Below are positions 7,818-15,828 of a stretch of DNA of 64,000 nucleotides, piece by piece. Position numbers and translations under genes: made by a program. Position 1 is the stretch's first letter; every line of letters begins with the position of its first letter. The notes beneath the pieces were generated by a model. That model did no database searches and was not told the DNA's origin. It saw only the letters and a list, made by a program, of their open reading frames with translations. The stretch is from Mycolicibacterium septicum DSM 44393 (GTDB lineage Bacteria; Actinomycetota; Actinomycetes; Mycobacteriales; Mycobacteriaceae), in assembly GCF_000455325.1 (NCBI RefSeq), contig NZ_HG322951.1:2718857-2782856 (forward strand), written 5' to 3'.

Positions 7818-8837
7818 ATGGATCGCCGGCGAAAAGTACTCGTGATGGGCGCAAGCGGAAACGTGGGAGCCTGTGTCACCCGTCAACTCGTCGAGCGCGG
7901 CGACGACGTTCGGGTGCTGCTGCGGCGAAGTAGTTCGACCAAGGGCATCGACGGTCTCGACGTCGAGCGGTGTTACGGGGACATCTTCGACACCGATGCG
8001 GTGGCGGCGGCGATGGGCGACCGGGACGTGGTGTTCTACTGCGTCGTCGACACCCGCGCCCACCTGGCCGACCCGGCGCCACTGTTCTCCACCAACGTCG
8101 AGGGCCTGCGCAACGTCCTCGACGTCGCGATGGACGCCGACCTGCAGCGCTTCGTCTTCCTCAGCACCATCGGAACGATCGCGGTCGGTGACGACGGCGC
8201 AACTGTTGATGAGGACACCCCGTTCAACTGGGCCGGCAAAGGCGGGCCGTACATCGAATCGCGGCGCCAGGCCGAAGACCTGGTGCTGTCCTACGCCAGG
8301 GAGCGCGGATTGCCCGCTGTGGCGATGTGTGTGTCCAACCCGTACGGACCGCCCGACTGGCAGCCGAGACAGGGCGCGCTCGTCGCGATGGCCGCATTCG
8401 GCAAGTTGCCCGTGTACGTGCGCGGTGTCGGCTCCGAGGTGGTTGGGATCGACGACGCGGCCGATGCGCTCATCCGGGCGGCCGAGCACGGCCGGATCGG
8501 CGAACGCTACATCGTGTCCGAAGGCTATATGTCACAGCGGCAGATGTTCACCACGGCTGCGGAGGCAGTGGGTGCGCGACCGCCGCGAGTCGGTATCCCC
8601 ATGGCCCCGCTGTATGTCTTCGGCTGGTTCGCCGGCATGTCGAATCGGTTGTTCGGCACCGACTTTCCGATGAACCTCACCGCCGCGCGACTGATGTGGC
8701 TGACCTCGCCGGCGGACCACGGCAAGGCGACGCGTGAACTGGGCTGGAAACCGGCACCCACCGCCGAATCGATCGGCCGGGCGGCGCAGTTCTACGTCGA
8801 CCGCAGGAACCGCGACGAGAAAGTCATCGACTTGTGA
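7818..8837 (+). CDS. NAD(P)-dependent epimerase/dehydratase (extended SDR)
   Basis: 339 residues. The start ATG at 7818 has GGAG six bases upstream; an in-frame TTG at 7791 is less likely. The N-terminal Rossmann loop is MGASGNVGACV. The expected Tyr of the YxxxK pair is replaced in YIESRRQAEDL, so the catalytic motif is atypical; a 3-beta-HSD or NmrA-like role is possible. The C-terminal half contains YVRGVGSEVVGIDDAADALI, typical of extended SDRs. The stop overlaps the GTG start of the monooxygenase gene (GTGA at 8834), so SDR, monooxygenase and hydrolase form one operon. Confidence 0.8.
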   Translation: MDRRRKVLVMGASGNVGACVTRQLVERGDDVRVLLRRSSSTKGIDGLDVERCYGDIFDTDAVAAAMGDRDVVFYCVVDTRAHLADPAPLFSTNVEGLRNVLDVAMDADLQRFVFLSTIGTIAVGDDGATVDEDTPFNWAGKGGPYIESRRQAEDLVLSYARERGLPAVAMCVSNPYGPPDWQPRQGALVAMAAFGKLPVYVRGVGSEVVGIDDAADALIRAAEHGRIGERYIVSEGYMSQRQMFTTAAEAVGARPPRVGIPMAPLYVFGWFAGMSNRLFGTDFPMNLTAARLMWLTSPADHGKATRELGWKPAPTAESIGRAAQFYVDRRNRDEKVIDL

Positions 8838-10450
8838 GCAACGCCGATTTCGATGCGATCGTCGTCGGTGCCGGATTCTCCGGCTTGTACGCACTGCACC
8901 GGCTACGGGAGCAGGGCCTGCGGGTGCGGATTCTGGAGAAGGCCGACGCCGTCGGTGGTACCTGGCTGGTCAACCGGTATCCGGGGGCGCGCTGTGACAT
9001 CGAGAGCATCGAGTACTCGTACAGCTTCAGCGATGAGATCCAGCAGGAGTGGGTCTGGACCGAGACGATGCCGGCCCAACCCGAGATCGAGGCGTACCTG
9101 AACTTCGTCGCCGACCGACTCGACCTGCGCCGCGACATCGCATTCGGCACCGAGGTCGTGACGATGACCTTCGACGAGGCCACATCTCTGTGGGCGGTCA
9201 CCACCGCCGACGGTCAGACGCTGCACTCGCCGTTCGTGGTGGCCGCCACCGGAATCCTCTCGGTACCACTGGAACCCGACATCCCGGGAATGAGCCGATT
9301 CACGGGCACGTCATTGTTCACCAGCCGCTGGCCGCGCGAGGGCGTCGACCTCACCGGCAAGCGGGTCGGGGTGATCGGCACCGGGTCCACCGGTGTTCAG
9401 CTGATTCCGGTGGTGGCCGGGCAGTGCGAACATCTGACGGTGTTCCAGCGGTCCCCGGCGTTCACCCTGCCGTGGCAGGTCCGGTCCTTCGAACCCGGGG
9501 AACTCGACGCGCTCAAGGCTGATTACGCGGCCATCCGCGCCGCGCAGCGGGAGCATCCGGTCGGGGCGGCTCGACTCAGTGCGTTCTCGGTGCTCCTCGA
9601 GATGCTGGTGCGGCCGCCGGTGAAATCTGCGTCGCCCGAGGAGAAGCGGCACGCCGTCGAGGAACACGGCGTCATGGGTGCCCTGAATTGGGGTGACGTC
9701 TTCTTCGACATCGACGCCAACCGGATGGCCACCGAACTGTACGGCCAGGCCGTCGCGCGCATCGTCACCGATCCGCGGACGGCGGCCTCGTTGACACCCA
9801 GTCACCCGTTCGCCTGTAAGCGGCCGATCATCGACCAGGGTTACTACGACACCTACAACCGGGACAACGTCACCCTGGTCGATCTGCGCAAGGGCGGCAT
9901 CCGTGAGGTGACGACCACCGGGATTTCCACCGAGCAAGGAGATTTCGACCTCGACGTGATCGTGTACGCCACCGGATTTGACGCCATGACGGGCGCGTTG
10001 AGCCGGATCGACGTGCGTGGCCGGGACGGGTTGGTGCTGGGGGAGTACTGGTCCAAGGAGGGGGCACTGTCCTATCTGGGTTTGGCCGTGGCCGGATTCC
10101 CGAATCTGTTCACGATCCAGGGGCCGGGAAGCCCATCGGCGGCGACGAATTTCGTGGCGGCCCTGGAACAACACGTCGAGTGGATCGCGGAGTGCATCGC
10201 GTACCTGAGGGCCGGCGGCCATCGGAGTATCGAGGCGACGCCCCAGGCGCAGGCCGAATGGGTTGAGCACACCACAGCCCTGGTGGCGCCCACGGTGCTG
10301 GTGCATCCGAGCTGCAACTCCTGGTATAACGGCGGCAACGTACCGGGCAAGAAGCGGATGTACCTGGGATACACCGCAGGCATCCCCGAGTACCGTCGCC
10401 GCTGTGACGAGATCGCAGCTGATGGCTACCCGGGATTCACCATTGCTTAG
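8834..10450 (+). CDS. Flavin-containing monooxygenase, Baeyer-Villiger type (variant fingerprint)
   Basis: 538 residues, GTG start overlapping the preceding stop. The FAD loop is VGAGFSG (11-17), followed by GGTWLVNRYPGARCD (41-55), the ATG motif at 138-140 and the second Rossmann loop IGTGSTG (181-187). This is the layout of cyclohexanone/phenylacetone-type BVMOs. The diagnostic FxGxxxHxxxW appears as FTGTSLFTSRW (156-166), with Phe162 where the fingerprint His should be. Normal role: NADPH/O2-dependent oxygen insertion next to a ketone. The downstream hydrolase could open the resulting ester or lactone. The His change makes the exact chemistry uncertain. Confidence 0.85.
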   Translation: MSNADFDAIVVGAGFSGLYALHRLREQGLRVRILEKADAVGGTWLVNRYPGARCDIESIEYSYSFSDEIQQEWVWTETMPAQPEIEAYLNFVADRLDLRRDIAFGTEVVTMTFDEATSLWAVTTADGQTLHSPFVVAATGILSVPLEPDIPGMSRFTGTSLFTSRWPREGVDLTGKRVGVIGTGSTGVQLIPVVAGQCEHLTVFQRSPAFTLPWQVRSFEPGELDALKADYAAIRAAQREHPVGAARLSAFSVLLEMLVRPPVKSASPEEKRHAVEEHGVMGALNWGDVFFDIDANRMATELYGQAVARIVTDPRTAASLTPSHPFACKRPIIDQGYYDTYNRDNVTLVDLRKGGIREVTTTGISTEQGDFDLDVIVYATGFDAMTGALSRIDVRGRDGLVLGEYWSKEGALSYLGLAVAGFPNLFTIQGPGSPSAATNFVAALEQHVEWIAECIAYLRAGGHRSIEATPQAQAEWVEHTTALVAPTVLVHPSCNSWYNGGNVPGKKRMYLGYTAGIPEYRRRCDEIAADGYPGFTIA

Positions 10451-11528
10451 GGCAACCCGCATAGCGTGGGAGCTCGGTGGCGTAGTGCCGCGCTCGGTGG
10501 GCGCTCTGGCAGGCGCGGGGGATTGGAATCCGCTGTCGGTCACCGGCCTGCGGCAGCTCGGCGAGGTCACCCTCGACGAGCTCGTGGTGACCGGTATGAC
10601 GCTGACCGGTCCACCGCCGCAGCTGCCGCGTCCGCTGGGTGAATACCAGTGGGCCGCCGACGAACTGGGCGCACTCGACATCGATGCGGCGCACCCCCGC
10701 CCGGATGCGCTGGAGGTCAAACACATCCGGCCGCGCCGATTCGGCGCGCTGACATTCGAAGAGCTGGTCTTCGATCACGATCCCGCGCTGCCGGCCTCGG
10801 TGCTGGCCGACGGTCACGGCGGAGTCGCCACGGCCCGGGTACGGCTGTATCGCTGCGGCGACGATGCGCGGCCCTGGCTGATCTGGGTGCACGGCGCCGG
10901 TCAAGGCGATTCGATGGATCTTCTGGTGGCCCGGGTACGGCAGTTGCGGGACCTCGGATTCAATGTGGCGCTGCCCGTGCAGCCCGGGCATGGGCCGCGG
11001 CGCAGGTCCTGGCCGGAGTATCCCGCCCGCGATCCGCTGGCCAATGTCGCCGGCACGATGCGCGCGGTGTCGGAGGTGCGGGCGTTGATCGGCTGGCTCG
11101 AACCACAGGCATCGTCGATTTCGGTCGCTGGCCTGTCACTTGGCAGCGCGGTGGCGGCGCTGGTGTCACATCTGGACTCCCGGGTCGACGCCGTGGCGCT
11201 GTACACGCCGATCCTGGGTCTCAACACGATGATCGGGATGCACTTGGGCCGCTGGGGATCAGCGGGACAGCAGTCGGCGCAGCAGTTGCAATCGGCCACG
11301 GTGGCGGCGATGACCTCGGTGATCGACCCGCTGCGCAGCCGGCCGCATGCCGAGCGGCGTCTCATCGTCGGTGCCTGGCATGACCAGATGGCCATGCGCA
11401 GTTCGGCGTTGGCCATGCACGAGCAGTGGGGAGGAGAACTCCACTGGCACGACGGCAGTCATGTCGGGCACCTGTTTTCCGGTGCGGTGCAGGATGCGAC
11501 CGAACGGTTCCTAACGACCGTAGCTTGA
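10422..11528 (+). CDS. Alpha/beta hydrolase
   Basis: About 368 residues from the ATG at 10422, which overlaps the monooxygenase gene by 29 bases; a TTG at 10443 is an alternative start. LIWVHGAGQGD holds the oxyanion region, GLSLGS near residue 237 is the nucleophile elbow, and GSHVGHLF near the C terminus supplies the likely catalytic His. The N-terminal 120 residues are unassigned. As the third gene after an SDR and a BVMO-like enzyme it is a good candidate for hydrolysing an ester or lactone product; that role is inferred from context. Its 3' end overlaps the convergent TetR gene by 18 bases. Confidence 0.8.
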   Translation: MATRDSPLLRATRIAWELGGVVPRSVGALAGAGDWNPLSVTGLRQLGEVTLDELVVTGMTLTGPPPQLPRPLGEYQWAADELGALDIDAAHPRPDALEVKHIRPRRFGALTFEELVFDHDPALPASVLADGHGGVATARVRLYRCGDDARPWLIWVHGAGQGDSMDLLVARVRQLRDLGFNVALPVQPGHGPRRRSWPEYPARDPLANVAGTMRAVSEVRALIGWLEPQASSISVAGLSLGSAVAALVSHLDSRVDAVALYTPILGLNTMIGMHLGRWGSAGQQSAQQLQSATVAAMTSVIDPLRSRPHAERRLIVGAWHDQMAMRSSALAMHEQWGGELHWHDGSHVGHLFSGAVQDATERFLTTVA

Positions 11529-12119
11529 CGTGATCCGGGCCCGAACACAGTCGATCTCATGGTCGAGATCGTGGTCCTCGGGCAGCACCACCCACTGGAA
11601 AGCGATACCGAAGATCGATCCGGTGATGTCTCGCAGCGCCATGTCGACATCGATGTCGGGTCGCAGTGAACCGTCGGCGATTCCGGCGCGCAGGCCGGCC
11701 TCGATCTTGACGGCGGCCCCGGCCAATTGGGTGCGCACACCGTCGCGCAGCGGCGACGTGGTCTTGACCGCCTCGAAGGCCGATACGAACATCGCCCTGG
11801 TCACCGCGGCATCCTCGGCATGAATCTCCTGCACGCGGTCGAAATGCGCCAGAACCTGCTGCAATCCGGCGGAGCCAGGTTCGGGGTCGGGGTTCAGGCG
11901 TGACACGTACACGTCCTGGAAGGCGTCGAGGATGGCGTCCTTGCTGCCGTAGCGGGCGTGCACCATGGCCCGGCTGTAGCCGGCCCGCCGGCCGATCTCA
12001 GCGGCAGTCGTTGCTTCCCAGCCCTTTTCGACGATCAACTCGGCGGCGGCCTGCAGCAGCCGGCGCGAGGACTGCTCGACGCGCTCCGGCTGGGTGAGGC
12101 CGTGGGCTGGGGAAGGCAC
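11511..12119 (-). CDS. TetR-family transcriptional regulator
   Basis: 202 residues, GTG start at 12119 (no better in-frame start). The DNA-binding domain is EQSSRRLLQAAAELIVEKGWEA plus AAEIGRRAGYSRAMVHARYGSKDAI, about residues 15-65. It is divergent from the kinase, SnoaL, LLM, LLM operon starting at 12188, and a perfect 17-bp palindrome lies between them at 12140-12156. The likely job is repression of that operon and of itself, released by a pathway metabolite. Confidence 0.87.
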   Translation of the reverse strand: MPSPAHGLTQPERVEQSSRRLLQAAAELIVEKGWEATTAAEIGRRAGYSRAMVHARYGSKDAILDAFQDVYVSRLNPDPEPGSAGLQQVLAHFDRVQEIHAEDAAVTRAMFVSAFEAVKTTSPLRDGVRTQLAGAAVKIEAGLRAGIADGSLRPDIDVDMALRDITGSIFGIAFQWVVLPEDHDLDHEIDCVRARITSSYGR

Positions 12120-12139
12120 CCTTGCATATTAGACGGTCG

Positions 12140-12156
12140 ACAACTAACTTAGTTGT
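12140..12156. promoter_or_regulatory. Perfect palindromic TetR operator candidate
   Basis: ACAACTAACTTAGTTGT has perfect 8-bp arms around a single central base. It lies 20 bases upstream of the TetR GTG and 31 bases upstream of the kinase ATG at 12188. It differs from the 21-bp motif found at other promoters of the cluster. Confidence 0.7.
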
Positions 12157-12187
12157 TCAGCGTCAAATTTCTGTGTGGAGGTCGACG

Positions 12188-13234
12188 ATGACGTCAGTCG
12201 CAGTGCCCTTTTCCGGTTCGGTGCCCACGGGCATCGATGAGGTCACCGCGCCCTGGTTGACGGAGGCGCTGGGCGCGCAGGTAAGCGAGGTGCGGGCCGA
12301 GCGGATCGCTTTGGACACCGGTTTCTCCGCAGCGCTGTACCGGGTCCATCTACGCGGATCCTCCGATGTGCCAGAGACTCTGATCGTCAAACTGCCCGCC
12401 GACTCACTTGCCCGTGGGGGGATGGAGATGCTCGGCGGCTACCAACGTGAGCTGTACTTCTACCGGCACGTCGCGCCGGAATCTCCTATCGCCACACCGA
12501 ACTGCTATGTCGCGCGGATGTCCGGTCCCGACTTCGTGCTGGTGCTCGAAGACCTGCGGGACTGGGAGAACGCCGACCACCTGGCCGGGCTGTCGCTGCC
12601 GCGTGCCCAGCTCTGTATCGAACAGCTGGCCGGTCTGCACACATGGTCGTCCGGCATCGATGATGCTGTACTGCAGGAATTCCCGAGCATCGACAGCTCG
12701 CTGACCAGGGACCTGTTCCTGCCCGCGTTCGCGCCCGGGTGGCAGCTCTACCGAGAGCACACGCGCCGGCCGGTGCCTCCGGCGGTCGCCGCGTTCGCCG
12801 AGCGGTTCGCCGAACTCGCACCCACCGCGCTCTCCGCGCTTTCGGACCGGAGCATGCTGCTGCACGGAGATATTCGAGCCGACAACATGTTCTTCCGTGA
12901 TGATGCGCTGAAAGTGGTGGACTTCCAGTTGACCGTCCGCGGAGCGGGCGCGGCCGATATCGCGTATCTGGTCAGCCAGGGTCTGCCCACCGAGGTGCGC
13001 CGCGGCCACGACGAGCAGCTGGTGCGTGACTACGTCGGCCAGGTCGACGGGTACTCGTTCGACGAGGCGTGGCGGCATTACCGTTTCGCGACCGCGCTGC
13101 TGCTGTACATGCCGGTGGTCGCCCTACTCACCTGGGACGTCGCGCCCGAGCGGTCCCGGCAATTGTGTCTGACGCTCATCGACCGGGCCGTCGCGGCCAT
13201 CGAAGACATCGACGCCCTTGAGGAGTTTGCATGA
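12188..13234 (+). CDS. Aminoglycoside phosphotransferase-fold kinase
   Basis: 348 residues from the ATG at 12188, preceded by GGAGG at good distance. ATP lysine K68 (IVKLP), catalytic loop LHGDIRADN (225-233), and VVDF with Asp245 for metal binding: a complete APH-type active site. FVLVLEDLRD near 117-124 is the hinge. It heads an operon of kinase, SnoaL, LLM and LLM, repeating the kinase, SnoaL, LLM order seen at 1898-1. It probably phosphorylates an alcohol intermediate; substrate unknown. Confidence 0.87.
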   Translation: MTSVAVPFSGSVPTGIDEVTAPWLTEALGAQVSEVRAERIALDTGFSAALYRVHLRGSSDVPETLIVKLPADSLARGGMEMLGGYQRELYFYRHVAPESPIATPNCYVARMSGPDFVLVLEDLRDWENADHLAGLSLPRAQLCIEQLAGLHTWSSGIDDAVLQEFPSIDSSLTRDLFLPAFAPGWQLYREHTRRPVPPAVAAFAERFAELAPTALSALSDRSMLLHGDIRADNMFFRDDALKVVDFQLTVRGAGAADIAYLVSQGLPTEVRRGHDEQLVRDYVGQVDGYSFDEAWRHYRFATALLLYMPVVALLTWDVAPERSRQLCLTLIDRAVAAIEDIDALEEFA

Positions 13235-13608
13235 CCGTTCGCACCGCGCGTGAAGTGGTGGAGCAGTACAACTGGGTGGTCTGGAACGAGAAGGACTTCG
13301 CCCTCGCCGATGAACTGTTGGGGGACACCGTCACCCGCCACGAAGTGGGTGAGGCGACGGTGCTCACCCACGAGGAGGCGGTCAATCGGGTGATCGACCA
13401 CTGGGGGATGTTCGAGACGATCCGCTTCGACCTGAACCTGATCGTCGCCGGTGACGATGGCGAGCACGTCGCGATCGTGTACGAATCCCCGATGACATTC
13501 CCGGACGGCAACGCCATCACCGTCGGCAGTATGGAGATCTTCAGGGTGGTCGACGGCCGCATCACCGAGGTGTGGAACTGCGGCTACAAGCAGGGCGTAT
13601 GGGCCTGA
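13231..13608 (+). CDS. SnoaL-like (NTF2-fold) protein
   Basis: 125 residues, ATG overlapping the kinase stop (ATGA). Features include TAREVVEQYNWVVWNEKDF, TRHEVGEATVL near residue 30 and SMEIFRVVDGRITEVWNCG at the C terminus. It is a near-duplicate in family terms of the protein at 5840-6214. Its stop overlaps the following LLM gene by ten bases, so kinase, SnoaL and LLM are translationally coupled. This argues that the three act on one substrate series. Confidence 0.85.
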   Translation: MTVRTAREVVEQYNWVVWNEKDFALADELLGDTVTRHEVGEATVLTHEEAVNRVIDHWGMFETIRFDLNLIVAGDDGEHVAIVYESPMTFPDGNAITVGSMEIFRVVDGRITEVWNCGYKQGVWA

Positions 13609-14750
13609 ACCGGTTCCGGGTCGGGTTGATGGACCCGGTGATGGCGGCGCGGCCCACGGCCGACGCGTTCACCAGGGCGAATTACCTTGCTGCGGTGGCC
13701 AACCGGGTGGACTCCTACTGGGTCCCCGACCACATCAACGGCCAGACGCCGAGGCCGTTGTGGGACAAGAAGTACACAGTGGCCGCCAGGCTGATGCAGT
13801 CACCCGACGCGGCGATGGAAGCGTGGACACTGCTGGGCAGCCTGGCAGCGCGCCGCCGGTTCAGCAACGTGCGACTCGGCGTCGGCGTCACCGATACCGG
13901 CAAGCGCCACCCGGCTGTCACTGCCCAGGCCGCGGCCACCCTCAACCTGCTGACCAAGGGCCGGGCCATTCTCGGCATCGGCCCCGGCGAACGAGTCGGT
14001 AACGAACCCTACGGCGTCGACTGGAGCAGGCCGGTGGCCAGGTTCGAAGAGGCGTTGGCCACCATCCGCGCGCTGTGGAACTCCAAAGGCCGGCTGGTGA
14101 AGCGTGATTCGCCATACTTCCCACTTCGCGACGCGATGTTCGACCTGCCGCCCTACCGCGGAAAATGGCCCGAGATCTGGATCGCTGCGCACGGGCCGCG
14201 CATGTTGCGCGCCACCGGTCGTTACGGCGATGCCTGGTTCCCAGGGTTCGCGCACCGGCCCGAGGATTACGCGGCGAGGCTGGAGATCGTGCGCTCAGCA
14301 GCTTCGGATGCCGGACGGGACCCGATGTCCATCACGCCGGCGGTCTGGATCCCGGTCATCACAGCGTCCAGCCGCGATGCCGTCGACGAGGCGCTCGACT
14401 CGATGTCGGTGCGGGCCTGGTCTCTCAACGCACCAGCCGAGTTCTACGCCCATTACGGAGCCGAGCATCCGATGGGCGCGGGATACGCCGGGATGCAAGA
14501 CCATGTGGCGTTCACCATGGACGAGCAGACCATCACCGAGAAGGCAGCGCAGGTTCCGGGCGATGTGGTCAGGAACATGATCTTGAACGGCAGTCCGGCC
14601 GATGTGCTGGAGCAGGCCGCGGTGTGGCGGGATCACGGTGTGCGCCACCTTGTCGTGGTGAACTTCGGCCCGATGGGACCCTCGTTGCGTACCGGCCTTG
14701 CTACGTTGTTGCCGTTCAACACCGTGGTGCGGCGACTTAAGAGATTGTGA
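13599..14750 (+). CDS. LLM-class F420-dependent oxidoreductase (phthiodiolone ketoreductase-like)
   Basis: 383 residues, start MGLNRFRVGLMDPVMAARP at 13599 inside the end of the SnoaL gene. SYWVPDHIN, VRLGVGVTDTGKRHPAV and GRAILGIGPGERVGNEPYG are the conserved LLM segments. Overall length and the PYGVDWSRPVARFEEAL region resemble mycobacterial phenolphthiodiolone ketoreductase (Rv2951c type). No PDIM or PGL genes are nearby, so the substrate is probably different. F420 is the expected cofactor. The next LLM gene starts 15 bases after its stop. Confidence 0.83.
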   Translation: MGLNRFRVGLMDPVMAARPTADAFTRANYLAAVANRVDSYWVPDHINGQTPRPLWDKKYTVAARLMQSPDAAMEAWTLLGSLAARRRFSNVRLGVGVTDTGKRHPAVTAQAAATLNLLTKGRAILGIGPGERVGNEPYGVDWSRPVARFEEALATIRALWNSKGRLVKRDSPYFPLRDAMFDLPPYRGKWPEIWIAAHGPRMLRATGRYGDAWFPGFAHRPEDYAARLEIVRSAASDAGRDPMSITPAVWIPVITASSRDAVDEALDSMSVRAWSLNAPAEFYAHYGAEHPMGAGYAGMQDHVAFTMDEQTITEKAAQVPGDVVRNMILNGSPADVLEQAAVWRDHGVRHLVVVNFGPMGPSLRTGLATLLPFNTVVRRLKRL

Positions 14751-14765
14751 ACAAAGGGGTTTCGA

Positions 14766-15812
14766 ATGTCAGAACCGGTTCTCGACGAACTTGGCTACTA
14801 CCTGTTGGCCGGTGCGGGCGGTGAGGGCCCGGCCACGCTGATGGACGAGGCGCGCCGTGGTGAGGAGCTCGGCTTCGGTACCGCGTTCATCTCTGAACGG
14901 TGGAACGTCAAGGAAGCATCCTCGCTCGTCGGCGCCGCCTGCGCGGTGACCGAACGCATGCAGATCGCCACGGCCGCAACCAATCACAACACCCGCCATC
15001 CGCTGATCACCGGATCGTGGGCCACCACGATGCACCGGCTGTCGCGGGGCCGGTTCACCCTCGGCATCGGCCGCGGTGTTGCGGCCATGTACAACGCGTT
15101 CGGGGTGCCCGCGGTGACCACCGCGCAGATGGAGGACTTCGCGCAGGTCATGCGCAGGCTGTGGCACGGCGAGGTGGTTTTCAACCACGACGGGCCGATC
15201 GGCAAGTACCAGGTGCTGTTCCTCGACCCCGACTTCAACGAGGACATCCGCCTGGCGATCGTGGCCTTCGGACCGCAGACGCTGGCGTTGGGCGGGCGCG
15301 AGTTCGACGACGTCATCCTGCACACCTACTTCACCCCGGAGACGCTGCAGCGCGCGGTGAAGACTGTCAAGGAAGCCGCCGAGCAGGCCGGCCGTGATCC
15401 GGCGAGCGTCCGGGTCTGGTCGTGCTTCGCCACCGTGGGCGACCACCTGCCCGAGGAACTGCGGCTCAAGAAGACCGTGGCCCGGCTCGCCACCTACCTG
15501 CAGGGCTACGGCGACCTGCTGGTCAGCACGAACAACTGGGATCCCGCCGTGCTGCAACGCTTCCGGGAAGACTCCGTCGTCACCTCGATCCCGGGCGGCA
15601 TCGACCACAAGGCCAGCGCCGAACAGATCGAACACATCGCGACCCTGATCCCCGACGAGTGGCTGGAGCCGTCGGCCACCGGATCGTCACGTCAGTGTGT
15701 GGACCGCATCCGCAAGGAGTTCGACTACGGCGCCGATGCGGTGATCATGCACGGGGCCACCCCGGACGAGCTCGAGCCGATCGTCGCCGAATACCGGGCC
15801 ACCCGACAGTAG
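14766..15812 (+). CDS. LLM-class F420-dependent oxidoreductase (TIGR03857-like)
   Basis: 348 residues, ATG preceded by AAAGGGG. LGYYLLAG, ELGFGTAFISERWN, ATNHNTRHPLITGSW, GRFTLGIGRGV and ADAVIMHGATPDELEPIV match its paralogue at 3218-4264 along the whole length. It is the fourth gene of the 12188 operon. Having two members of this subgroup in one cluster suggests two related reduction steps or duplication of an ancestral operon. Substrate unknown. Confidence 0.87.
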   Translation: MSEPVLDELGYYLLAGAGGEGPATLMDEARRGEELGFGTAFISERWNVKEASSLVGAACAVTERMQIATAATNHNTRHPLITGSWATTMHRLSRGRFTLGIGRGVAAMYNAFGVPAVTTAQMEDFAQVMRRLWHGEVVFNHDGPIGKYQVLFLDPDFNEDIRLAIVAFGPQTLALGGREFDDVILHTYFTPETLQRAVKTVKEAAEQAGRDPASVRVWSCFATVGDHLPEELRLKKTVARLATYLQGYGDLLVSTNNWDPAVLQRFREDSVVTSIPGGIDHKASAEQIEHIATLIPDEWLEPSATGSSRQCVDRIRKEFDYGADAVIMHGATPDELEPIVAEYRATRQ

Positions 15813-15828
15813 GGACGCTGGGCCGCGG

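Noticed and set aside
9311..10726. Minus-strand open frame opposite the monooxygenase
   Set aside because: No domain signature and complete overlap with a strong plus-strand gene.
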